Of a DNA stretch of 64,000 bases, positions 12,849 through 25,115 are shown piece by piece. Position numbers and translations under genes: made by a program. Origin of the DNA: Polytrichum commune. Taxonomy: Eukaryota; Streptophyta; Polytrichopsida; Polytrichales; Polytrichaceae. Numbering within the stretch: position 1 is the stretch's first letter; each line of letters starts with the position of its first letter. The DNA is taken from NCBI GenBank assembly GCA_950295325.1, contig OX485807.1, positions 34,442,440-34,506,439 of the forward strand. The letters run 5' to 3'. The notes beneath the pieces are model-generated. The model searched no databases, was not told the origin of the DNA, and worked only from the letters and a program-made list of their open reading frames with translations.

Positions 12849-15800
12849 TCATGCACTATTGCTGTCATCTTTGCTGTAAGTTGGTGTGTACTGATTCGGA
12901 GACGGTGAGTAGCCCGGTGCTGATGGGGAGTAGCCACCAGTAGCACTGCATCCAAAAACATGTTCATTATTTGTGTTTGATGAGAGCACAAACTAATCAG
13001 TGTCAGACATGCATACCACAAGACAAACCACATATCACCGAAATTGAGATCAAATTTTCTGATTCCTTACTGAAATTAGCAAACTCCTCATGATTTTTAC
13101 TTTTTTCCATATTTGACAGACTTCTCAACACATGTCATACAACAGAGAGCAATTTGGAACTGACAACAACCGATTACACTTTGTCTCTCTGCAACAGTGA
13201 AGAGCGTAAGAAATGATGTAACAGATTCATTACCTGTAGTGTGGGGAGGTGGGACTGTAAGCTGGGCTTCCAGGTGTGTATGCTGGACTGCAGGCATGAA
13301 GGAAGATGTCATTAAATGTACAGAAAAGACTTACAGAGACTTGCAGAAGGAAGAGGAAAAATATAAAAGCAAGTTTTAGTACTGGCTTAGGTCCGAACTG
13401 CTCACAAACCTTGTGGGAGAGTACGAAGGTGATCCAGGAGTGTAAGCAGGGCTGGTAGGCAAGTACGAAGGAGATGATGGGGAGTATGATGGTGATGTAG
13501 GGCTGCATTCAACACACACATATTTACAAAATTAGATATTAATGTTTGTATATCACATGAGACAATACTATTAGTATTAATTTGGTATGAGTAATTGGTA
13601 GAGCGCATGCTTTGCAAACATGAAGCTGTCGGTTCAAATCCGACCGTCTCCAAATAAACGAGTGAGACATAGTAAGCAATCAGTAGCTGCCAAAGCAGAA
13701 AGTAAACGGTACAAGATAAGAATTGCATTACAAGGTTTGTCAGCAGCAGCATTCAAACCATAGGTTCAATTCTAAGGTCTCACAATAAATATTCACAAGC
13801 CAGGACAAACCATGTCTGAAAGCACCAGATTCTCAATCAATAGCACCAGTGAAAACAGAAAAGGAAGGGGTCAAGTTTACCTGTAGCTTGGGGAGGTGGG
13901 ACTGTAAGATGGGCTGGATGGAGAATATCGTGGACTGCTTGGGGAGTATGCAGGGGAAGTAGGGCTGTAACTGGGAGATGTGGGGCTATATCCTGGGGAA
14001 GTAGGACTGTAACTGGGAGACGTAGGACTGTAACTTGGAGAGGTTGGACTGTAACTGGGAGATGTTGGACTATAACTTGGAGAGGTTGGACTATATGCAG
14101 GTGAGGAGGGAGCATAGGAAGGAGAAGTGGGACTGTATGCTGGGGAGCTGGGGCTGTAAGCTGGGGATGTTGGACTATAACTGGGAGAAGTTGGGCTGTA
14201 GCTCGGTGAAGTTGGACTGTAGCTCGGAGACGTTGGGGCGTAGCTTGGGGATGTAGGGGAATAAGATGGACTAGTTGGCGAATATCCAGGTGATGTGGGG
14301 CTGTAGGATGGAGATGTAGGGCTGTAGCCAGGGGATGTGGGGCTGTAACCAGGAGACGTAGGGCTGTAACCAGGAGATGTGGGGCTGTAACCAGGAGACG
14401 TAGGGCTGTAACCAGGAGATGTAGGGCTGTAGCCTGGGGATGAGGGGCTGTAACCCGGGGACGAAGGTGAGAAGGGCATGCTGCCAACATAGGGCGAAAA
14501 TTGAGCTTCCGTGAGTGGAGAAGCCCGCATGCTGGGACTCAGGAGATAACTGGGTGACATCATTCCTTCGTTCAGTGGAGAGCCTATCATGGGTGACCTT
14601 GTTGGGGTCATCCCAAAGTCAGTTCCTTCAAAACTAGGCAACTGTAACTCAATTGCATGTTGTAGCATCTGCTCATTCAAGTGGAGAGCAAAGTCTCCTG
14701 TCCCAATTGGTGCTAGTTGCCCAAGCATAATATTCTCAGTAACACCTTTCAGATGGTCAGCTTCTGCATATACTGCAGCATCCAGTAGAATATCCACTGT
14801 TTCCTCAAACGAGCACCGCATCATGGGCCCTGTATCATTTCTATTGATACCATGGCGAGTGATTGCCATCAAGTGACCACGATATGTCATGACATCACAC
14901 AGGATGGCAAGATGCCTGTAGTTCACGTATGAACCATCGAAAGAGATGACATCTCGCAGCTCTTTCAGTAGCGCATTTCGAACAGCCTCGATACCAAGGA
15001 CCTCAATCACCTCAATCAAATGATTACTGGTTGTGCGAGTAGCATCAACATCTTCATGGCACATCACTGCAAGCATGTTAACACCCTCTGTATCAAGCAT
15101 CCATTCTTTCTCAGGTTCAAAGCCAACGATCTCATCAAACCGGTTCTTCTTCTCCTCCTTGATGAATACTTTCCGAATATCAGGAATACCCCTTAGTGCC
15201 ATCTCTGTCAGCATATTACTCTCAATCTTTTTCAAGAATACATCATCTTCAGATTGTTCAGGAACTTCGCCTTTTGGAGCCTCGTCATTCATGATGCGAA
15301 TACGGAGAATGAGCTTCTCAGCATTGTCATCGTTGAATATACAGGTCAAGTCATCATCAAACTCAAGATTGATCTTCTCTGCAATATCAGCCATGCTCAG
15401 CTTCTTGTCCACCATCATTTCACGGTTCAGCTCAATACGCAATAGCCAAGGTGATATTTTTTCTGGAGCAACATCCTCATCTGGCATTTCATAGTATGAC
15501 CGCACGAACTCCACATCCTCCTCTATGAGTGTGCTCATTGGTTCTGGATCGTACCAGATCTCCGTTGCCTGAAAAAAGAAACAAAAAAAAGCTATAAGTT
15601 TCCACATACAGAACATGCCTGGCACAAAATCCAAGGATCTGCTAGTGACTAGTAATTACTGTACATCTACAAAACAAAAATGTCTTTGCTTACCTGGGTC
15701 ACAGAACGAAGAGTAGTATACTCCAAGGCACATTGCACATTCTTGGCCTTCTCCTTCTCTTTATTTAATCCAGGTTTCAGATACACTGACAGGGATGGAG

Positions 15801-18800
15801 TCTTTGTTTTCTTTGCTACATTAATGATCTCACGCAAACGGGGCACACCAAGAGTCACATTCTTGGCACTCACACCTGCAAGTAGAATGCAAAACCTCAG
15901 AGTTGATATGACAAAAATGAAATCTGCCCGACGACTTGACTATATATTCTCCTTCAACACATGCTGCTGGGAGAAGCAGAATTTCATGTGCAATATAAGA
16001 ATATAGATCTAATTTGATCTTTCAGCTTGAAAATGATAAAAATAAAGTGCAAAGAGGGTGAGGAAAGTACCAGCAAAATGGAAAGTATTTCTGCCAAGCA
16101 CAAAACAAACCACATCAAATGAATATTGTCAGAATCTTACAAAAGGTTTGGTAGACCCAGAATCCGCTGAAAGCACCAACAATTATGTTCCAAATGCCCC
16201 AAACAATCAAAACAGCCAGCAAAGGGAAATTAAGGATGTCATTGTTTCAAGATTCATTGTCTTCAATTCATCAGAACCTCTCTGTAAAAAGTTTCCAGGA
16301 TCAAAGGATCAGACTTACAGTGTCATCTGTGTGGCTGGCTCTCCAATAGACTGAGCAGCGACACAACCTATCATCTCCCCTGGTGCCACAAGCGATTGAA
16401 GGAAACGCGTCTCTATCTCACCAATCACCCAGTCAAATGCCTCCCTTGTCAACCGATAGTCCTTGAGAACACGTTTGCTGGCCAATGTGCTGCGAAGCAG
16501 ACAACCAAAGAACAAGGTAGCATTTCTTTGCGCTTCCATAGATATGTGATCATCCCCTGGGACAACCTTAAGCCTCTCTTGCAACTTGTCGACTGCCTCC
16601 ACAATCTCCATTGGATGCATATCTGATGGCTTTCGGAAGTCCACTTTGAAGATCTTTTGAGCATTCCAAATTAACCTCTTCAGATTCACAGGCAAGGGCC
16701 AATTTGCCTCCCCAGTTGGCGCAATTTCCATACCCATTTGCCTACGATCCGCTTCCAGCTTAGAGACTTCTGCATCAAACACATTCCGAATCTCCTGTAT
16801 GGTTTTGATGTCTTCAGCAGCTTCTGTAGACATATAGTCAGGTGACCAGTCATCTCTGTCAATCTCAAACTTGTAAACCTTGTTGAACTCTTTTTTCTTC
16901 ATCTTCAAAGAGTCCAGCTTTTGAGACTCAATCCAGACTGAATCCATTCCATCCTCACCATACAGGAACTGAATCACGTCTCCTAGAGAGTTTCGAACTG
17001 TTCCATCATACTTCACCATGACATCCTCCATAGCCTTTACCAATCGCCTCTGGATATAACCAGTCTCTGACGTTTTCACAGCTGTGTCAATGAGACCCTC
17101 CCTTCCTCCCATAGCATGGAAGAAGAACTCCTGTGGTGTTAATCCCCGCAGGTATGAGTTCTCCACAAATCCACGACTCTCAGGTCCATAGTCATCCTTT
17201 GTGAAGTGAGGTAGTGTCCGGTCCACAAATCCATATGGAATACGCTTCCCTTCAACATTTTGTTGACCCACACAAGCAGTCATCTGAGATATATTGATAA
17301 ATGTACCCTTAGACCCTGCTGTAACCATGGCCTTCAAATTGTTACTCTCTGATAAACTCCGTTGTGCACTAGCTCCAGCTTCGTCACGAGCTTTGTTCAA
17401 GACCTGTTGTAGCAGAGCAATTATAAGTACCATAAATATCAGATCTAGCACTGCAAGGGCCTGCATAGTGCAAAACTGACTTTAAACAGTTGGTTGGATA
17501 AAGATGTTAACCAGAGAAAAATCGATCCAAGGAACTAACCCCATTCACTCGATTTTCGAAAGACTCTTTCATGGTCCGACCAGGCTGTGCCTCAAGCTGC
17601 TTGTCTTGAGCCATTTTGATGAGGTCCTTCACATCGTTTTTGGCTTTTGTGATAGTCTCATTAATTTTCTCCATTGTTGCTGCATCAGCAATGGTATCCC
17701 CAATTCCTATGCTGAAACCTTGTTGCAATAGCCAATAGTTTACCAGCCATTGTGTATGCCCCAAAAACTTCCTAGCTGCATCAGGCCCAACCTCCTCCCT
17801 ACAAAAGATCCACACATTAGCAGTGAACATTCACAATTACTCACAACCATGACACATTCAATCAAGCAACGAAGTTCTAGGAAGGGCGCTGATTGAATGT
17901 GTCATGGTCTTCAGTGTAATGGAGTGAATATGTCAGGATGTGTCTAAAATTCAGCATACAGACAAGGTTCTCAGCAATTTGTGATTTCCAGCACAAGAAA
18001 GGGGGTCAACAGGATAATGTCCAAAATTGAGCAATACCAGATAACATGGATAAGACTGCCTCCAGAAGTACCCAAGGTTTTCTTGCAAAGAGTGCCAGCA
18101 ACCACCTCCCCTTTCTCAATCCGGACCTGTGTGTCACCAGGTGACATATCGCCAACCTCTGCATCAGGGTGCCAAAAGGCTTGCCGCATAAGGTTGATTT
18201 GTTTTGGAATGATGAGGCTGAAAATTTGTTTCCCTGTCCACAGTGGCCGTGGCTTCAAAATTGTGGGAATCGGTATTTTTCCATCAAAGTCCTCCCACCA
18301 CATCAAGATGTTCATGAACACATCCTGCACAGATCAATATTCTCTTAGGATCCTATACAAGAGGCCAGTACCTTGCTACTTCCTTCTATGGCATAATTGT
18401 CTGCAAAATTGACAACCTACATTAACTCCACCACAACTGCATTGAGCAAGTAAAATTATCTTCAGAATGAAACCTAATTCAGGAGCATAGAGAGAGTGCC
18501 ATTTACATACCTTCTCGATGAAGGTGTCCCTCTTAGTAACTTTTCGGCAACCCAGGAGTGTATCTTGCACAATTCCAATAACAGGCCGATTTGACTGAGG
18601 AGACACAATACACTTGGGAACCATCATAAGTTCCAAAACCTCTGCCCGTGTCTCAAAGGACTGAGGCACATGCATGTTCATTTCATCTCCGTCAAAATCA
18701 GCATTGTACGGTGATGTCACAGACAGATTCAGCCGAAAGGTGGAGTATGGCATTATGCGAATTCGGTGACCCATAATAGACATCTTGTGAAGACTGGGTT

Positions 18801-21800
18801 GTCGATTGAACAACACAAAATCACCATCATTCATGTGTCTTTCCACCTGCAAAACATTCACAACACTATCAGGACAAATGCGACAAGCCTAAAAGTGTTC
18901 AGTACAATCTTACACAATTTGAGGGCCCACTGCAGACATCACAGCAAGAACAAGATACCATTCTCACTCTGGCAGCAAGTACCTTATATCCAAGCTCCAA
19001 GTGGCGATCACTACTCTTTTTCAAAAATCGAAGATCCAATCGTTGCCCATCCTCTCTAATTATGTACTTTGCACCAGTCTTGCCAGGGGGTGGGTGAGGC
19101 CCATATTCAACGAGCTCTTTCAGCCTGTGCCACACCAAGCAAATACCTTTCAGCAATGGAAGTGTAGACTGCACTAGGATAGAAAAGAAAAACATATCTG
19201 GCATTCAAGAACTGTGTAGCAAGAGAGTACTAACCTCTCCATGTTGTAAGGCGTGACAGTTTCTGGGTATGTCAAATTCAGTGCAATACTCCATGGAACT
19301 CCAAGTTCATCAATATTGATGTTTGGATCTGGTGTGATCACAGTACGGGCAGAGAAATCCACACGCTTTCCCATTAAGTTTCCCCTAATTCGGCCCTCTT
19401 TTGCCTTCAGCCGCTGGCAAATTGATTTTATTGGTCGCCCAGACCTTTGAGTGGCCTGTTATGCATCAAATGCAACACCCCCTCATATTAGACACCAACA
19501 GCATCGAACTATGGCTCAAGGCCCAGATCTAAACTCTTCCCGTGGGATCCTTCACTACTATAACCCACTAACAACCAACTCCCCTCTTCTCTCAAGAGAG
19601 CGGTTGCCCAGATATAAATCAACATCATAATCTACAAGCTAACAAGTATCATGCATCTCTAAAATAATGTGTGTGTGCTGAACTTATTAAGAATGCAACT
19701 AACTGCAACAACAAATTCTTGACATTCTCCTCCAAGCTAATCAACGAACACATGATCTCATTGGGACTGAAATCTCAATCCACATTATTAGATAGCACTG
19801 ACTTGCTCTGGGAGAGAAAATTTAGTGGGAAAAATGAGGGACCTTAAAAAAATGAGCACAATCACTCTTCAATACCCAGGAAGAGGATACAAGCAAATAC
19901 CCACCCTTGGCTGCCCTGGAAGATCGTTGTCAAAGTATGTGGCTATGTGAAATTGCAGAAGCTGCGCAAACTCATTGATAATATGGGTGGGAGCACCATT
20001 TTGCTCTTGCCGCTTCAAGTTATTGTTATGGCGAATAATCATGGCCAATTGATGTGTCAAATCATCCTACATTGTACAATAGACAATATCAAGTTAATAT
20101 AGTATATTGGCAGAACAGTACTCTCCTCCAAATAGAACTCGTCCCTAGGTTAAAAGAACCAGTGACATTGTCAGTACAAAAAAATCAGGTGCTATTCAGC
20201 CCTTCAACTATTTACTGCTCACAACCTGTTGTTGTAAGATGGGCACTTGCACAACGACAACCTGACACCAAATCTAGTGATGCATTTACTTTCAGTCATC
20301 CATCACCCTATTTCAAAAATTGGATAGTACAAATAAATAAAACCACACCACCGTATAAACACTGAAACAAAGAAATGAATAAATAAAAGGAAATCACCTC
20401 ACTGCGAGCTGAGCTGTCCATCATAACAGAGGGGCGGACAGGTGGTGGTGGAATAGGAAGTGCTTGTAGAATCATCCAATCAGGTCGGGCAAACTTTGGG
20501 TTAAGACCCAACAAAGTACAGTCCTCATCACTGATTCTCTTGAGAATGCTTAGTACCTGAAGCAGAAGTTGCAGACAGGAGAATCATCAAGACCATGAAC
20601 AAATTGATAAATCAAAGCACACAGGTTTCTATCTGTCTTCCTCTGCACACAAACATCAGTTGGACGAAGCCAATTCAAAATTGCCCCCGCAATTGTAGAG
20701 ACTAATACATTCCAGATAGCAAGATTCAACAAAAGAAAAATATGCGCAACTCTTCACTTTGTAAACTATACATTAGTTTATGCCCTGCTCCAGCTATCTG
20801 TTTATGGTTCTTAACAACAACTTGGCTTTTCAGAATTGCACAGCACCTTCTCAGCACTGAGTTGCTGTTTGCGTTCCACAGGTTCTGGCATGTACTGATC
20901 TTGTTCATCAGCCTTTTTCCGGCTTGGCTTAAATTCAGCTACAAGCTTCATGCCATCTATTGTGATTTTTGGTTGCTGTGCACCACAACCTCCGTGAGAT
21001 TTTTTCTTCTCTGTGTCCTCCTCTCCATAGCGTGTGTCATTCTCATCAATCTCATCGCCTGCATCACATTTGGTTTTGCTTTTACAGCAGTCCAGTACCT
21101 TCTTCAACCTGTGCTTTGGATTTCGTACTTTTTTGGCTTGCTTGAAACGATGGTCTTCCTGCAGATCATGAGCATGAATTCATCATTACAAGAACATCTT
21201 GAATACCTGATATTTCTCCTCTACCCTTTGCCCAACTGTCTGACTACTGATGCAGTTCCTCCATACATACGGGGCATACCGGATTGAAGAGACGTCGGCA
21301 GAAACCCTAGAATAGATAAAGAGTGAAAACCAACCTCATCAGCAAGACACCGTGAACAGTTGTAGCAGACACAACGCAAGATAGAGAGCACGGTCTTCAG
21401 AAATCCAATGTGAAACATAGGTTTGGCGAGCTCCAAATGTCCAAAATGACCAGGACATTCTGCCATGCTGCCTGCACATGTCTCGCATTTGGTGTGGCGG
21501 TCAATTGTGCCCAACCGGGGGTCACTAAGACCTCCCATCTTAGGTTTGCCCCTGTCATATGTCTCGCTGTTCTCTATTTTACATACTGACATTTGCCGCT
21601 GTTGCAAGGACAAAAAGCAACGGGTCAGTGCCAAGTAACCTAATTCAAAACTGTTGCACATACCACAAAGCGAGCTTGGTTCTTGTAGAAACCAGTGTCA
21701 CGGGATAATCTTCCTCCACTGCATCCTACAACCCTAGCTCCAGACAGGCTGCACTAACTCCAAATATGCAATCCCAAAATAAATTCGAAGAGTGCAGCCC

Positions 21801-22657
21801 CAGAGCTGGGGAGGACCAGATGAAGAAGGCTTAAAACTGCGAGTAATAAACCTCGGAACCTTAAGTATCATGATGTGGTTCAGATTGCCCTTCTACTTGC
21901 AGCTCGAATATACTTATAAACTTGCAATGCGTAAGCCAATAGTATGTCCAACACTCAAGTTTCCACATGACTTAGGGGGAATACTCGTAAGGTAACATAA
22001 TTCTGGCCAAAGTTAGGTCTCAAACTCCTCGTGGAAAGCATTCCAAATACAGAGCGCATGTATATTGTGCTACAACCCTAGCTCCAGACAGGCTGCACTA
22101 ACTCGAAAATGCATTTCCAGAACCGATTCGAGGAGTGCAGCCCCAAAGCTGGGAGGAACACAAGAACGCTTGAAAAGTCCGAGTAATAAACCTCGGAACA
22201 TTAACCATCATGATGTGGTTAAAATTGCCCTCTTGAATTCCAGCTCGAATATACTTATAAACTTGTGGTACATTAGCCAATAGTATGTCCAACACTCACG
22301 TTTCCACATGTCTGAGGCGGAATGCTCGTAAGGTAACACAATTCTCGCCAAAGTTAGGTCTTACAATCCTAGTGGAAGGCATTCCAAAAACAGAGGATAT
22401 GTATGTTATGCTTGTCGGCCAAGCATCATATACAATCTGCTCATCGTAAGTAAGCAGGCTCATCATCATGCGTCGCAGATTACACACTGCCTGCCCAGCA
22501 GTAAGGAAATAATTATGTATGTATGTATGTATATATGTATGTAACAAACTGCATCCCAGGGGTTTTAGCTCACAATTTCATCGGGACTGATGATGCCAAA
22601 CTGCACAGTTTTGACACGGGCCAAGTCGGCAGGAGAGAATGCAAAGCGCTGGTCCAT
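12849..22657 (-). CDS. NRPB1: DNA-directed RNA polymerase II subunit RPB1, complete
   Basis: Largest catalytic subunit of RNA polymerase II. Seventeen minus-strand exons: 22657-22574, 21598-21335, 21158-20847, 20556-20398, 20066-19905, 19455-19235, 19124-18983, 18846-18511, 18324-18038, 17798-17540, 17403-16319, 16090-16071, 15875-15694, 15568-13881, 13502-13410, 13287-13234 and 12945-12849. All phases agree and the total is 1814 residues (Arabidopsis NRPB1 is slightly longer). Visible are [20 protein letters not shown] at the start, the clamp zinc ligands [18 protein letters not shown], the catalytic [12 protein letters not shown] (Asp near 498, 500, 502), the trigger-loop start [12 protein letters not shown], and a CTD from about residue 1544. 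The CTD has 34 heptads, 13 of them exact YSPTSPS. No Lys occupies heptad position 7; one heptad ends in Arg and one in His. A non-heptad tail [12 protein letters not shown] follows. Identity is certain. Confidence 0.97.
13584..13652 (+). pseudogene. tRNA-Ala(UGC)-like fossil in RPB1 intron 14
   Basis: The 3' two-thirds is tRNA-like: GGTAGAGC, anticodon arm CATGC-TTTGCAA-ACATG with anticodon UGC, T arm GTCGG-TTCAAAT-CCGAC, acceptor strand CGTCTCC and A. The 5' acceptor strand and the first half of the D stem no longer pair, so it is probably not functional. The pattern resembles organelle-type (mitochondrial or plastid) tRNA-Ala, but the origin is inference. It lies on the strand opposite to RPB1. 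Confidence 0.7.
17847..17907. repeat. Perfect 18-bp hairpin in RPB1 intron 9
   Basis: CCATGACACATTCAATCA (17847-17864) and its exact complement TGATTGAATGTGTCATGG (17890-17907) flank a 25-nt loop inside the intron between the exons ending at 18038 and starting at 17798. It is a stable stem in the pre-mRNA on either strand. Confidence 0.85.
21727..22414. repeat. Tandem duplication of about 344 bp in RPB1 intron 1
   Basis: Copy 1 (21727-22070) and copy 2 (22071-about 22414) share long words such as CCTAGCTCCAGACAGGCTGC, AGTAATAAACCTCGGAAC, ATCATGATGTGGTT, CTCGAATATACTTATAAACT, CCAATAGTATGTCCAACACT and CTCGTAAGGTAACA. Divergence is scattered and small indels occur. The duplication fills most of the 975-bp first intron. 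Confidence 0.9.
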
Positions 22658-23136
22658 GGCTGCCAACCAACCGCCCGCTCCTCTCTCCCTGCTGCGACTC
22701 TCAGCCCCTCACTGGAGCGCAGCGCGCATGGAAGCCACCACAATCTTGTATGTTCCGCCCTCGCGGTGACGGCCGCCGATGCTACCAAAAAACTTTTAGA
22801 AATCCTATTTTCTTTGATTTCTCTTCTTTAAGGACGTGTGTAGTGTGATTTCGGTTCGCAGCGGAGCTGGAGTTGGAGATGGGGAAGCGGAGCGGAGGAG
22901 GGAGGAGAAGAGGAGGGGGAAGTGAACAAACCCTCACAAGGGTAGCCGAGGGGAGCTTTATAGGAACCCTAGGCCTGCGACGGTGGCCTTGACCAGCAAG
23001 CAAGAGCGAATCGGGACGGGCAGACTGATTGTTGTTTCGGGCAGCCCGCCCGTCAACGCGTTATTTTGTTATTTCCCTCTCTAGTATATGCCATGCTAGC
23101 GATTTTTGAAATCTTTAGAATGGTAACCTCAGAAGG

Positions 23137-24059
23137 CTTAGGGCCGCTTCACACTATGGCCATCCAAGTCGAGGGACCATGGGATTGAATGGCCGAACTT
23201 TGTTGGCTTTGTCTGTAGGACAGAGACTATGCATCAACTTCTCTGTTTCAAGAGCAAATTTCCTAACCACTTTGTGTTCACATTTGCACTGAACGTTACT
23301 TGTTCTTGCTATTTTAGGTCCAGCTTATTTAATGTGGATGTTGATTATAGTTATATGTATATCTAGTTAACTATACTTGCTCCCTAAAATGTATTGAAAA
23401 AATCTAGTTAACTATAGTTATTTTGACAGTTTTTTAGTATTAAACTTTTGGGTGAGAAATGAGTAGCTCCAGTCCTTGACCCCCATTTGAGAAGAAGGTG
23501 CACAAAATCCAAGAAAGGTTTGGTTATAGGTATAGTAAATAGCCACAGACTGGCATGAGCAAAGTGGACAGCTATTGTTGTAGTCTTTTGTAATAAAGGA
23601 CAGAGCCTCACGGTTCTACCGTTTTCTTGTTGAGAGTCCAAAGAAATGGGCTGAAAATAGCCAATAAAATATAGCAAGTCGAGCATTCGGCCGGGCATAG
23701 TGTGAAGCTTCCAAAGGCCAAACCCAAAGTCCAACAAACCCAAAGGAGCATGCCACTTTATTCCTTGCTCAAAATAACTCTTTTAATCTAACGGCCGAGA
23801 TCTTGTCAATGATTGATACTTTAATGAAAAAAACCCGACGGCCTCTCAACCATAGTTTGGGTTTCCATTCCCGTCTGACCCAAACTTCCTTCGAGAGTCC
23901 ATCGCCTTCTTCAAAAAGTAATCATTTTAAATTGCGATGGACTTTGGACTTTGGCCATAGTGTGAAGGGTCGAGAGGCCGAACTCTTGGTTTCTTGCAAT
24001 TCGATTGGTGGAAATCGACGGCCTCTCGACCTTCAGCCATAGTGTGAAGCGCCCCTTAG
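23137..24059. mobile_element. TIR element A of a three-element cluster
   Basis: It starts CTTAGGGCCGCTTCACACTA and ends with the near complement TAGTGTGAAGCGCCCCTTAG. It has no transposase frame. The internal block from about 23625 is shared with element B, so the two are relatives. No certain target-site duplication is seen. Confidence 0.7.
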
Positions 24060-24063
24060 AGGG

Positions 24064-24610
24064 CTTAGGGTTGCTTCAAACTATGGCCTTCCAAGTCGAG
24101 AGGCCGTGGGATTGAATGGCCAAACTTTGTTGAGAGTCCAAAGAAATAGGCTGAAAACAGTCAATAAAATATGGGAATTGGAGCCTTCAGCCGGGCACAA
24201 TGTGAAGCTTCCAAAGGTCGAGTCCAGAGTCCAAACCTTTGGCCATGAACTTCCATGATCTCTCGACTTGCACGGCCATAGTGTGAAGCCTCCAAAGGTC
24301 AAGCCCAAAGTCCAAAGGAAGAAGGAGCATCCCACTTTATTCCTTGCCCAAAACAACCCCTCCAATCTAACAGCCAAGATCTTGTCAATGTTTGATTTTT
24401 TAATGAAAAAAATCGACGGCCCCTCGACCATAGTTTGGGTTCCCATTCCCGTCCAACCCGAACTTCCTTCGAGAGTCCATCGCCTTGGTTAAAAAGTAGG
24501 CATTTTAAATTGTGACGGCCTTTTGGACTTTGGCCTCTTGGTTTCTTGCAATCTGGTTGGTGGAAATCCACGGCCTCTCAACCTTCAACCATAATGTGAA
24601 GCGGCCCTTA
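24064..24610. mobile_element. TIR element B, related to A
   Basis: It starts CTTAGGGTTGCTTCAAACTA and ends AATGTGAAGCGGCCCTTA. The body repeats that of A word for word over long parts (CCACTTTATTCCTTGC, GATCTTGTCAATG, CTTCCTTCGAGAGTCCATCG, TTGGTTTCTTGCAAT). Only 4 bp separate it from A. Confidence 0.75.
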
Positions 24611-25115
24611 CAAGAGCCACTTCACACACGAGGTTGAGGGCATGTGACCAGTGCACTTCAAGCCTCTCATTGGTGGAAAAGCCAGAGCTAGTCCAAGTTC
24701 ATTTCACACTACGTCTGAGGGACCAACAGAGTATGTGAATGCAAGATGGATGTAAAGTCTACATGGATTTTCTATGTGGCACCAAATGGACCATGTTTCA
24801 TGATCACTTGGACTATTTTTGAGAACCACCTCTTGAAGGTAGGTTTAACACAAAACCAAGAGACCATGGCACTCCGAAATCTCGTGACCATTGATCTATT
24901 ATATCTTATCATGTGTGAGGGCCCCGCATGAATAGAAAATCATTGAAATAGCACTTGGTCGAGGGTCTAGTCGCATATGACAACACATTACACTTGAGGG
25001 CCCATGACCACACTACATGATTTGGAAGTGTCTTGGGACAACATTGGGAGACAATTTTTGGGCTCTCACAATTTCCTGGACACAACTCTTGGCTCGTGTG
25101 TGAAGTGGCCCTAAG
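24607..25115. mobile_element. TIR element C with same termini, different body
   Basis: It starts CTTACAAGAGCCACTTCACA and ends TGTGTGAAGTGGCCCTAAG. Only the ends match A and B; the inside is unrelated. The far left end (23137) and far right end (25115) match in 17 of 18 positions, so the whole cluster could also have moved as one 2-kb unit. Confidence 0.6.

Noticed and set aside
13837-14490. 217-residue His/Leu/Pro-rich frame on the minus strand
   Set aside because: It is the CTD repeat exon read in another frame; the repeats keep it open.
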